Origin: Bradyrhizobium sp. dw_411
GTDB taxonomy: Bacteria; Pseudomonadota; Alphaproteobacteria; Rhizobiales; Xanthobacteraceae
Assembly: GCF_018449695.1 (NCBI RefSeq)
Contig: NZ_JAAVUY010000017.1
Location: 96,375-160,374 of the forward strand
DNA: 64,000 nucleotides
Reading direction: 5' to 3'
The translations under genes were made by a program, and so were the position numbers. This document shows, piece after piece, positions 55,716-63,582 of this stretch; the stretch's first letter is position 1; every line of letters begins with the position of its first letter. The notes under the pieces were generated by a model. That model was given only the letters and a program-made list of their open reading frames with translations, ran no database searches and was not told where the DNA came from.

Positions 55716-57596
55716 TCAGTTCAGCGTGATGATCTCGGTAGCCGGCGTTGGCGCATAAATCTCGTCGATCACGCGGCTGCGATGCTCCAGCACCGCACGC
55801 TGATTGATCGAACCCTTGTCGGTGACTTCGCCGCGATCGATCGACATCGGCGTGTCCAACAGGACCGCGCGGGTGATCCGCGTCGACGATCCCGTCGACA
55901 TCGCCAGAAATTTTACAAACCGCTCGCGAAATGCCCCACGAACCAGCGGATCGGACACCGCCGCCGCGAGGTCATCGGGCAGTAGTGCCGGATTGATCAG
56001 GCGGCAACCGTCGAGATCGAGCACAACCAGCGCCGACAGTTCGTCGCGGTTGATGCCCGCGATCACGACATCGCGCACCAGAGGGGCGCAGGCGGCGATA
56101 AAGCGCGCGCGAAGCGGACCGACGCTGACCCAGGTGCCGCTGGCGAGTTTAAAGTCCTCGGCGATGCGGCCGTCGAAATCGAAACCGGCGTTGAGATCGT
56201 CGGGATCGGCCGGCTTGAGGGCGTCGCCGAATTTATAAAAGCCTTCCTCGTCGAAAGCCTTCGCAGTCAAATCAGGCTGACGCCAATAGCCCGGCGTAAC
56301 GTTCGGCCCCTTGGCACGAACCTCCAGCTTGCCGTTATCAGGCACCAGCTTGGCCTCATTGCCGGACACGGGAAGTCCGACATGGCCGGAGCGGCTGGTG
56401 GCGGGACGCACCGCCATGAAATAGGGCGCCGTCTCGGTGGCGCCGAGGCCTGTCAGCATCGGCACCCGAAAACCCGTTTCCTGCACCGCGAGTTCGTCGA
56501 TACTGTTCCAGATGTAGGGCGACATCGCCGCCCCCGAGAAGAACATCGCGTGCAGCCGGTGGAAGAATTTGGCGCGCAACGCCCTGTCGTCGCGCAAATA
56601 CGGCAGCAGCGATTCATAGCCCTTCGGCACGTTGAAATAGACCGTTGGGGAAATCTCGCGGAGATTGCGCACGGTCTCCTCGATGCCGCCGGGCATCGGC
56701 TTGCCCGCATCAAGATACATCGAGCCGCCATTATAGAGCGTCAGCCCGATATTGTGATTGCCGCCAAACGTGTGATTCCACGGCAGCCAGTCGACGATCA
56801 CGGGCGGCTCGTCCTTCAGGAACGCCATGGTCTCACGCAGCATCACCTGATTGGCGCAGATCATCCGCTGGGTGTTGATGACGGCCTTGGGATTACCGGT
56901 CGAGCCTGAGGTGAGCAGGAATTTGGCGATCGTGTCCGGGCCGATCGCGTCATGCGCGGCATCAAGGCCAGGATATTCCAGCGAGGCGAGCAATGCGCTG
57001 AGCATCGTGACATCGCGGCCGGGCACTTCGCCGTGAGACACCACGATTTCGGTTTCACCGGGGACATTAACACGGATCGCATCGGCGAATTTTCCCGCGT
57101 CATCCGCGAACACCAGACCGGGCGTCAAGAGCTTCATCAGGAAACTCAATTTGCTGTAATCTTTCGAGACCAGCGAATAGGCCGGCGACATCGGGCAAAG
57201 CGGGATCCCCCCATAGAGCGCACCGAATGCCATCAGCGCATGGTCGACCGAATTACCCGAAAGGATAACGACGGGTCGCTCAGCCGACAGACCACGCGCA
57301 AGCAGACCGGAGGCAATGCGCCGGGCCGCGGTCAGGAGTTGAGCGTAGGTGATCTTCCGCCAGCCGCCGTTTGCGTCGCGCTCCGCCATGAAGACACGGT
57401 TCGGTTCTTTGCCCGCCCAATGATGCAGCCGATCAGTCAGCCGCGCCGGGTAGTCGCCGAGCGCGATTTTCGGACGCAGATAGATGGTGCCGTCGGCGCG
57501 GCGATCGATCGACACGGCGGGATCGCCGAACGAGATCGCGCGCAGCGGATGCGCGTGGCCGGCGAACGGGAGGGACATGTCGGGTTTGGCGCTCAT
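55716..57596 (-). CDS. feruloyl/p-coumaroyl-CoA ligase-like AMP-binding protein (CouB-like)
   Basis: AMP-forming aryl-CoA ligase, 626 aa, of the bacterial feruloyl-CoA synthetase subgroup. Motifs: P-loop LLTSGSTGNPKAVINTQRM near 225, WLPWNHTFGGNHNIGLTLYNGGSMYLD (typical of this subgroup), TGLGATETAPYF adenine motif, KGPNVTPGYWRQPD, and FDFDGRIAEDFKLASGTWVSVGPL hinge. The C-terminal catalytic Lys lies in RGEVTDKGSINQRAVLEHR. It starts 1 nt after the hydratase stop, so both are translationally linked. It would activate hydroxycinnamates. Exact substrate (p-coumarate, ferulate, caffeate) cannot be read from the sequence. Confidence 0.9.
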   Translation of the reverse strand: MSAKPDMSLPFAGHAHPLRAISFGDPAVSIDRRADGTIYLRPKIALGDYPARLTDRLHHWAGKEPNRVFMAERDANGGWRKITYAQLLTAARRIASGLLARGLSAERPVVILSGNSVDHALMAFGALYGGIPLCPMSPAYSLVSKDYSKLSFLMKLLTPGLVFADDAGKFADAIRVNVPGETEIVVSHGEVPGRDVTMLSALLASLEYPGLDAAHDAIGPDTIAKFLLTSGSTGNPKAVINTQRMICANQVMLRETMAFLKDEPPVIVDWLPWNHTFGGNHNIGLTLYNGGSMYLDAGKPMPGGIEETVRNLREISPTVYFNVPKGYESLLPYLRDDRALRAKFFHRLHAMFFSGAAMSPYIWNSIDELAVQETGFRVPMLTGLGATETAPYFMAVRPATSRSGHVGLPVSGNEAKLVPDNGKLEVRAKGPNVTPGYWRQPDLTAKAFDEEGFYKFGDALKPADPDDLNAGFDFDGRIAEDFKLASGTWVSVGPLRARFIAACAPLVRDVVIAGINRDELSALVVLDLDGCRLINPALLPDDLAAAVSDPLVRGAFRERFVKFLAMSTGSSTRITRAVLLDTPMSIDRGEVTDKGSINQRAVLEHRSRVIDEIYAPTPATEIITLN

Positions 57597-57597
57597 G

Positions 57598-58398
57598 TCA
57601 GGTCGGCTTCACCTTGGCCGTCTTGCGATCGAGGAACGCACGGATGCGAAGTTTAGCCTCTTTGTCGCTTTGCGCCACCGTCGCCATCAGGGATTCCATC
57701 AGCAATCCGGTTTGCGGGTTGGCCTCGGCAATCATCGGCAGCGCCTGCAGCACCGCGAAATTCGTCAGCGGCGCATTCTTGGCAACTTTCTCCGCCAGTT
57801 CCATCGCCTTGGCCAGCGACTGGCCTTCTTCGGTGAGATATTGCGCAAAGCCGTAGGACGCGCCTTCGGTCGCCGAGTAAACCCGCCCCGTCAGCATCAT
57901 GTCGGTCATTCTGGCCACGCCGATCAAGCGCGGCAGCCGCACCGATCCGCCGCCGCCGACAAAGATACCGCGCTGGCCTTCGGGCAATGCGAAATAGGCG
58001 CTGGGCTCGGCGACGCGAATATGCGCGGCGCAAGCGAGTTCGAGCCCGCCGCCGATCACCGCACCGCGCAGCGCGGCAATCACCGGCACGCGGCTATATT
58101 GAATGCGGTCGAACACCCGATGCCACATCTGCGAATGGCGCAGGCCGTCGGTGGCGTCCTGCTCGGTCAGTTCCGACAGGTCGAGGCCGGAAGAGAAATG
58201 ATCGCCGATGCCATGGATCACCACCGCGCTGATTCCCTCCGGCAGATTAGTGAAGCATTCCTGGATCGCCAGGATGATGCCGTCGTTGAGCGCATTGCGC
58301 TTGGCCGGGCGGTTGAGGCCGACGGTCAGCACCGGCCCGGATATTTCGAGCTGGAGCAGTGCGGAAGGATCCGAGGTCCCGGTGGCGGCGTTTCCCAT
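57598..58398 (-). CDS. enoyl-CoA hydratase/crotonase (hydroxycinnamoyl-CoA hydratase by context)
   Basis: Crotonase of 266 aa. The oxyanion hole GDHFSSGLDLSEL and both catalytic Glu are present: Glu120 in GGGLELACAAH and Glu140 in FALPEGQRGIFVGGGGSVRL, exactly 20 residues apart as Glu144/Glu164 in rat hydratase. Hydroxycinnamoyl-CoA hydratase-lyases (vanillin-forming Ech) carry GGGFSPL and lack the first Glu. This protein is therefore more likely a plain hydratase in beta-oxidation than a lyase. It is the first gene of the operon with ligase, SDR and thioesterase. An AT-rich palindrome lies 25 nt upstream. Confidence 0.9.
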   Translation of the reverse strand: MGNAATGTSDPSALLQLEISGPVLTVGLNRPAKRNALNDGIILAIQECFTNLPEGISAVVIHGIGDHFSSGLDLSELTEQDATDGLRHSQMWHRVFDRIQYSRVPVIAALRGAVIGGGLELACAAHIRVAEPSAYFALPEGQRGIFVGGGGSVRLPRLIGVARMTDMMLTGRVYSATEGASYGFAQYLTEEGQSLAKAMELAEKVAKNAPLTNFAVLQALPMIAEANPQTGLLMESLMATVAQSDKEAKLRIRAFLDRKTAKVKPT

Positions 58399-58422
58399 GG
58401 CGGTATTGTTTCCTGCCTAGAA

Positions 58423-58441
58423 TAGTTATGTTTTATAACTA
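58423..58441 (-). promoter_or_regulatory. AT-rich palindrome upstream of the hydratase operon
   Basis: Perfect 7-bp inverted repeat TAGTTAT-N5-ATAACTA. It begins 25 nt upstream of the hydratase ATG. The core GTTATGTTTTATAAC matches the sequence GTTATATGATATAAT at 62033-62047 at 11 of 15 positions. MarR-family proteins bind such sites. Assignment is by inference. Confidence 0.6.
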
Positions 58442-58470
58442 ATAGGGAAGGAGTCAATCAATACTCGGTG

Positions 58471-58590
58471 TCGTCCCGGCCTTGAGCCGGGACCCATTGC
58501 CACCGACTTTCGTCGTTAGAGACAGACGTCGAACAGCGTTATTAAACCGACAGGCCGCAGCGTATGGGTTCCCGCGTACGCGGGAACGAC
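58471..58590. repeat. intergenic repeat, TCGTCCCGGCC...CGGGAACGAC type
   Basis: Arms TCGTCCCGGCCTTGAGCCGG and TTCCCGCGTACGCGGGAACG, each self-complementary. It lies between the DUF3237 gene stop (58596) and the hydratase start. It is a cousin of 34709-34828. Confidence 0.75.
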
Positions 58591-58595
58591 AGAAG

Positions 58596-59057
58596 TTACA
58601 GCACCTGATGCACATCGACCACGACACGGTCGAGATGGCGTGCGGCCGATCCGATGAACAGGTTTTCCATCAGCCAGCGGTATTTTTCACTGCCGGTCTC
58701 GAACTTCGGCACGGTGCGAAAATAAATCAGCTTGGGATCGACCGGCTCGCCGCGCTTGAGCTTCTGCAGCAGATCGATCGGCCCGAAGCGGATGCCCCGG
58801 TTCTCGACATAGACCACCGCGCCGTCATCGGTCTCGAAGGCGTATTTGGCTTCGAGCTCGATCAACTCATTGGGCCGGATGATCTGAAAATCGGCACCGA
58901 AGGCGCTGACCTTGCCGTTGATCCCGGGGCCACGCACCTCACCGCCGATCACCGGAATGATCCGCCGCACGCCATGGCCGATCTCGCCGGCAGATGTCAC
59001 GCCGCCGATATAGGCGGTGATGGTGAAGACATATTTGGTCTGCAGTACCGGCGTCAT
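58596..59057 (-). CDS. DUF3237 family protein (UPF0311-like)
   Basis: A 153-aa protein from ATG 59057, which overlaps the TRAP permease stop (ATGA). A longer frame to 59738 runs antisense or out of frame over the permease and is not real. Family pattern: YVFTITAYIGGVTSAGEIGHGVRRIIPVIGGEVRGPGINGKVSAFGADFQIIRPNELIELEAKYAFETDDGAVVYVENRGIR, a single beta-barrel domain. No biochemical function is known to me. Translational coupling to an aromatic-acid TRAP system and the neighbouring catabolic genes point to binding or processing of the phenolic substrate. I see no signal peptide. Confidence 0.88.
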   Translation of the reverse strand: MTPVLQTKYVFTITAYIGGVTSAGEIGHGVRRIIPVIGGEVRGPGINGKVSAFGADFQIIRPNELIELEAKYAFETDDGAVVYVENRGIRFGPIDLLQKLKRGEPVDPKLIYFRTVPKFETGSEKYRWLMENLFIGSAARHLDRVVVDVHQVL

Positions 59058-60376
59058 CAGTGCGCCATCATCTGTTGCGGCAGCCAGGTTGCGAGCAACG
59101 GAAACGCGATCAGGATGATCAGCCTGACGATATCGGTCGCCACAAACGGGATCACGCCCTTGAAGATCGTGGTGAACGACACGTCCTTGACCACGCTTTT
59201 GATGACAAAGACGTTCATTCCGACCGGCGGATGGATCAGCCCGAGTTCGACCGTCATCACGATGATCACGCCGAACCAGATCGGATCGAAACCGAGCTGG
59301 GAGATCACCGGGAAAATAATCGGCACGGTCAGGATAATCATCGCCATCGCGTCCATCAGACAGCCAAGCACCAGATACATCACCATGATGACCGCAAGCA
59401 CGCCATAACTGCCAAGCCCAAGCCCGGTGAGGAATTCCGTGACCTTTTGCGGGGTCTGCGTCACCGTGAGGAAATATCCGAAGATCAGCGCGCCGATCAG
59501 CACCGTGAACACCGCGGCCGCCGTGCGGGTCGCCTGCAGCAGCGAGGCGAGGATCTTGTCCTTGTCCAATCGCCCGGTGAAGACGCCAATCAAAAATGCG
59601 CCGGTGGCGCCGACGCCGCCAGCTTCGGTCGGGGTGAAGCGCGGCAGGAACGGCAGACCGTAAAGCCCGCCGATCACGAAAACGAACAGCAGCACTGGCG
59701 CCCAGATGTCCTTGAGTCCGGCGAACCGCTCGCGCCATGTGGTCTGCGCGCCGGTCGGCAGGAAGCCCGGCCGGAAATAGCCGATCAACGCAATGGTGAT
59801 CATGTACATCGTCATCGCCAGCAGGCCGGGAATGATGCCGGCGATGAACAGTTTACCGATGTCCTGCTCGGTGATGATGCCGTACACCGCCAGCACGGTC
59901 GAGGGCGGCAGCATCGCCCCCAAAGTGCCGCCGGCCGCAATCACGCCGGTGGCAAAGGATTGCGGGTAACCAAAACGGCGCATTTCCGGATAGGCCACGG
60001 CGGAAAATGTCGCCGCCGTTGCCACTGATGAACCACAGATCGCGGCAAAGCCGCCGCACGCCGCGACCGTCGCAATCCCGAGGCCGCCGCGAAAATGGCC
60101 GACGAAACCATTCGCCGCCCGGAATAGATCGCGGCTCATGCCGGAGTTACTGACGAACGTTCCCATCAGCAGGAACATCGGAATCACACCGAACGTATAG
60201 TCGGTCACCGTGCGCATCGACGTCTGGCCGACCAGCTTGAGCGCCGGCGTGCCGCCGACCAGATAGCCGAAGCCGGACACGCCGACGAGGCCCATCGCCA
60301 TGCCGACCGGCACGCGCAGCAACATCAGCGCGAACAGCGCGACAAATCCCAGGACCGCAACAGCGTCGGTACTCAT
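59057..60376 (-). CDS. TRAP transporter large permease (DctM-type; TarM-like)
   Basis: Large membrane subunit of a tripartite ATP-independent periplasmic transporter, 439 aa from ATG 60376, with around 12 helices. It has VPVGMAMGLVGVSGFGYLVGG, VIPMFLLMGTFVSNSGMSRDLF, AACGGFAAICGSSVATAATF, GTLGAMLPPSTVLAVYGIITEQDIGKLFIAGIIPG and LDAMAMIILTVPIIFPVI-like segments. The frame opens at 60430 but the extra residues overlap dctQ and are not family-like. It probably imports organic acids with Na+. In R. palustris the TarPQM system in the same locus takes up p-coumarate and other lignin-derived acids, which this arrangement matches. Confidence 0.93.
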   Translation of the reverse strand: MSTDAVAVLGFVALFALMLLRVPVGMAMGLVGVSGFGYLVGGTPALKLVGQTSMRTVTDYTFGVIPMFLLMGTFVSNSGMSRDLFRAANGFVGHFRGGLGIATVAACGGFAAICGSSVATAATFSAVAYPEMRRFGYPQSFATGVIAAGGTLGAMLPPSTVLAVYGIITEQDIGKLFIAGIIPGLLAMTMYMITIALIGYFRPGFLPTGAQTTWRERFAGLKDIWAPVLLFVFVIGGLYGLPFLPRFTPTEAGGVGATGAFLIGVFTGRLDKDKILASLLQATRTAAAVFTVLIGALIFGYFLTVTQTPQKVTEFLTGLGLGSYGVLAVIMVMYLVLGCLMDAMAMIILTVPIIFPVISQLGFDPIWFGVIIVMTVELGLIHPPVGMNVFVIKSVVKDVSFTTIFKGVIPFVATDIVRLIILIAFPLLATWLPQQMMAH

Positions 60377-60383
60377 GCGGTTC

Positions 60384-60893
60384 TCATTCCGTACCCGCGA
60401 CTTTCGGGTCGTGCATCTCTTCGGGATCAAAGATCAGCCGCCAGGTGCGGATCGCGATCAAGAGAACCGCGGAGACGTCGCCGGCCCATGCGACCGCGAA
60501 GAACGGCCAGGTCGGCATATGCATGTCGAAGGTCGTGACATTGTCGTTGTAGGTGCCGCGGACCTTGTCGAACAGCGTCCAGGTCTGCACCGTCACCACG
60601 AACAACAGGACCAAAGTCGCAAACACGTCGACCCAGCGCTGGTATTTCGGACCGACATTGCCCCAGATCAAATCGACCGTGATGTGGGTACCGCGATAGC
60701 TGGTGGCCGCGATACCCCAGAAGATCAGGATGCCGAGCATCAGGCGCCCGATATCGAAGGAATCCGGGATCGAATAGTTGAAGAGATTGCGCAACAGAAC
60801 CGAAATGAAGATGTTGGCCGCGACAAGGCCGACAAATCCGGCCGCAATCCATTCGATCGTATTGATAAAACGATCCATGGATGTGCGCTTCAT
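60384..60893 (-). CDS. TRAP transporter small permease (DctQ-type; TarQ-like)
   Basis: Small membrane subunit of the TRAP transporter, 169 aa with four predicted helices (~15-35, 47-63, 84-104, 129-150). The GTHITVDLIWGNVGPKYQRWVDVFATLVLLFVVTVQTW stretch is typical of DctQ. The ATG at 60893 has GGAGCGGAA upstream. It ends 7 nt before dctM starts. The gap of 70 nt to the binding-protein gene upstream is longer than the others but without terminator features. Confidence 0.92.
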   Translation of the reverse strand: MKRTSMDRFINTIEWIAAGFVGLVAANIFISVLLRNLFNYSIPDSFDIGRLMLGILIFWGIAATSYRGTHITVDLIWGNVGPKYQRWVDVFATLVLLFVVTVQTWTLFDKVRGTYNDNVTTFDMHMPTWPFFAVAWAGDVSAVLLIAIRTWRLIFDPEEMHDPKVAGTE

Positions 60894-60963
60894 TTCCGCT
60901 CCATACCGGTTTCGGGGAATTGCGAGACGAGAGCCCGGCGACGCAGGGCCGCCGTACGGGGGA

Positions 60964-61986
60964 TTACTGCGTCAAGGCGTTGTATTTGGCGAGCGATGCG
61001 CGCAGTTCGGTCAATGCGGCGTCCGGGTCGACACCGGTTTTCCTGACGCTGTCACTCCAGGTCTTGATCAGCGGCTCGGACGCCTTCTTCCACAGCACGG
61101 TCTGCTCCGGCGTCAGCGTGTACACTTCCTGACCGGACTGCGCCTTTACCTTGTCGACACCGGCGTCCTCGAATTTGCCCCAGGGCTCGCCGACGCGACC
61201 AGCAGCTTCGGTGTTGCAGTTGTCATCGATGGCCTTCTTCTGCCGGTCGGACATCTGCTCATATTTGTCCTTGTTCATGACAAAGGCGAATGTCGTGACG
61301 TAGAGCGGCGCGTCCATGTGATACTTCGTCACCTTGTCGATGCCGAACAGCACCAGCGATCCCCACGGGAAGGTGACGGCGTCGGCAACGCCGCGCTCGA
61401 TGATGTCGCGCACTTCCGGCGCCGAGGACTGAACATTGGTGCCGCCGAGCAGCGTCACGAAATTCGCGATGGTGGCGTCGGCGGGCCGGATCTTCATGCC
61501 TTTGACGTCATCCGGCACCGTGATCTTCTTGGTGCGCGAGTGAAACGACGACGGGGAATGAATGAAAGCCAGGCAGAACTTGACGTCCTTCATCTCCTTG
61601 GCGGCATATTTCCGGTACCAGGCGTCGAGCCCCATCGAGCCTCCCTTGGCGTCCGACATCAGAAAGGGAAGCTCGCCGGCGCCAACGATCGGGAAACGGC
61701 CGGGCTGGTAGCCCGGGTTGATGTAAGTGACATCGGCGATGCCGTCGCGCGCCATATCATAATGGTCGAAGGCTTTGCCGAGTTGCTGTGCGGGATAGAC
61801 CTTGTATTTGATGGTGCCGCCAGATTCCTTCTCGACCGCGGCGCCCCAATCTTCCAGCGCCTTTTGCAGCGGGTGCGACGCTGGCACCCAGTGCGACAAT
61901 TTGAGCTCAAAGGTCTTCTCCTGCCCGTAAGCAGGCGATACGCAGGCGGCCACGAGCAACGCCAGGAGCGTTTTCCTCATCGACAT
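60964..61986 (-). CDS. TRAP transporter substrate-binding protein (DctP-type; TarP-like)
   Basis: Periplasmic solute receptor of the TRAP system, 340 aa. I chose ATG 61986 with GGAGGGGAGACG directly upstream, rather than the frame's first codon. Signal peptide MSMRKTLLALLVAACVSPAYG, cleaved before QEKTFELKLSHWVPASHPLQ. The conserved receptor Arg region MKIRPADATIANFVTLLGGTNVQSSAPEVRDIIERGVADAVTFPWGS contains the Arg that usually binds a ligand carboxylate. It is first in the minus-strand operon P-Q-M-DUF3237 and divergent from pobA, with an AT-rich palindrome 48 nt upstream. Confidence 0.93.
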   Translation of the reverse strand: MSMRKTLLALLVAACVSPAYGQEKTFELKLSHWVPASHPLQKALEDWGAAVEKESGGTIKYKVYPAQQLGKAFDHYDMARDGIADVTYINPGYQPGRFPIVGAGELPFLMSDAKGGSMGLDAWYRKYAAKEMKDVKFCLAFIHSPSSFHSRTKKITVPDDVKGMKIRPADATIANFVTLLGGTNVQSSAPEVRDIIERGVADAVTFPWGSLVLFGIDKVTKYHMDAPLYVTTFAFVMNKDKYEQMSDRQKKAIDDNCNTEAAGRVGEPWGKFEDAGVDKVKAQSGQEVYTLTPEQTVLWKKASEPLIKTWSDSVRKTGVDPDAALTELRASLAKYNALTQ

Positions 61987-62032
61987 CGTCTCCCCTCCAG
62001 CATCAGGCTTCAATGGCCCTTTTGCGGATATT

Positions 62033-62047
62033 GTTATATGATATAAT
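62033..62047. promoter_or_regulatory. AT-rich palindrome between the TRAP operon and pobA
   Basis: TTATATGATATAA (62034-62046) is a perfect 6-bp inverted repeat around G, followed by TTATCATTGC. It lies 47 nt upstream of the TRAP binding-protein gene and ~95 nt upstream of the pobA start, in the middle of the divergent promoter region. Its 15-bp core resembles the palindrome in front of the hydratase operon. A regulatory site, or just promoter -10 elements, are both possible. Confidence 0.55.
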
Positions 62048-62142
62048 TATCATTGCAAGCAGACGCGCCGGCGACGGCCAAACGGCCGCGCCGGTAACGG
62101 CAATGACTGTGTTAAATTCTATCACGGGTGAGGGAGCAAGTG

Positions 62143-63312
62143 TTGCGGACAAAAGTAGCCATCATCGGCGCGGGACCGGCGGGATTGCTGCTGGGACAAT
62201 TGCTGCACGCTTACGGAATCGAGAACATCATCCTGGAGCGCCAGACGCCCGACTATGTGCTCGGCCGTATCCGCGCCGGCCTGCTCGAAGAAGGCACCGT
62301 CGCGCTGCTCGACAAGATCGGTGCCGGCGCACGGGCGCACCAGGAAGGCCTGGTCCATGACGGCATCGAGCTGGCCTTCGGCGGTTCGCGCCATCGCATC
62401 GACATGAAGGCGGCCACCGGCAAGACAGTGACGATCTATGGCCAGACCGAAGTAACGCTCGACCTGATGAATGCGCGCCGCGCCGCCGGCCTGACCACGG
62501 TCTATGAAGCCAGCGACGTCAAGCCGCAGGATTTCGACACCGATCATCCCAAAGTGTCCTATGTAAAGGACGGTGTCAGCCACGAGATCGCATGCGACTT
62601 TATCGCCGGTTGCGATGGCTTCCACGGCGTCAGCCGCGCCAGCGTGAAGCCGTCCGCGATCGAGACCTTCGAGCGGATCTATCCGTTCGGCTGGCTCGGC
62701 ATCCTGTCGGAGACACCGCCGGTCAGCCATGAACTGATCTATTCGAACCACGCCCGGGGCTTTGCGCTGTGCACCATGCGCTCGACGCACCGCAGCCGCT
62801 ATTACGTCCAATGCAGCCTCGACGATCACGTCGATCAATGGTCGGACGACCGGTTCTGGGACGAATTGAAACGGCGGCTGGACCAGGAAGCAGCAGATAA
62901 TCTTATCACCGGGCCTTCGATCGAAAAGAGCATCGCGCCACTGCGCAGCTTTGTCGCCGAGCCGATGCGGTTCGGACGCCTGTTCCTGGCCGGCGACGCC
63001 GCCCACATCGTGCCGCCAACCGGCGCCAAGGGCTTAAACCTTGCCGCCAGCGACGTGCATTACCTCTCGGGGGCCTTGCGCGAATATTACGACGAGAAAT
63101 CTTCCGTCGGGATCGACGGCTACTCGCAGAAAGCGCTGGCGCGGGTCTGGAAAGCGGTGCGCTTCTCGTGGTGGATGACCGCGATGCTGCATCGGTTTCC
63201 CGACACCGAAGGATTTGGCGCGCGCATCCAGATTGCCGAGCTGAATTACCTAGTGGGCTCGAAAGCCGCGACGACGTCCCTGTCGGAGAATTACGTCGGG
63301 CTGCCGTATTGA
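62143..63312 (+). CDS. pobA: 4-hydroxybenzoate 3-monooxygenase
   Basis: FAD/NADPH-dependent hydroxylase converting 4-hydroxybenzoate to protocatechuate, 389 aa from TTG 62143. That start reads [21 protein letters not shown] and aligns with the known [21 protein letters not shown]; GTGs at 62140 and 62128 are alternatives, and GGGAG lies 7 nt before. Family segments: [51 protein letters not shown] (FAD-binding DG), [58 protein letters not shown] and SENYVGLPY at the C-terminus. It would take the 4-hydroxybenzoate freed by the thioesterase at 54494. No pobR is next to it. Confidence 0.96.
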   Translation: [389 protein letters not shown]

Positions 63313-63331
63313 GCTGACCGGAGATCTAGAT

Positions 63332-63457
63332 TCGTCATTGCGAGCCAACGGGTCGCGCGAATGCGCGCCCGATGACAGGCTCCGCGAAGCAATCCATCTT
63401 CCACTTCGCCCCGTTGCGCGATGGATTGCTTCGTCGCTTCGCTCCTTGCAATGACGG
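63332..63457. repeat. intergenic repeat, CGTCATTGCGAG family
   Basis: TCGTCATTGCGAGCCAACGG, GAATGCGCGCCCGATGACAG, GCTCCGCGAAGCAATCCATC and a right end GCTTCGCTCCTTGCAATGACG. The left half is nearly the exact reverse complement of the right half of 28951-29059. It follows pobA. Confidence 0.85.
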
Positions 63458-63582
63458 GGAACAGCAACGATCCTCCCATTTCAAACAACCGCTGAAATCA
63501 TGCTTTAAACTTTGTAGGCGGTGCAATTGGCGCCGTGTTGACGTTTGATGCGAGGCATCTTGTCAGCACACGAGCCTCTCCC

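Noticed and set aside
57598..58398. Hydroxycinnamoyl-CoA hydratase-lyase (vanillin synthase) as the name for the crotonase
   Set aside because: The first catalytic Glu present here is absent in hydratase-lyases (GGGFSPL), so the plain hydratase name fits better.
59058..59738. N-terminal extension of the DUF3237 frame
   Set aside because: It runs over the TRAP permease coding sequence in a different frame; the ATGA overlap at 59057 gives the proper start.
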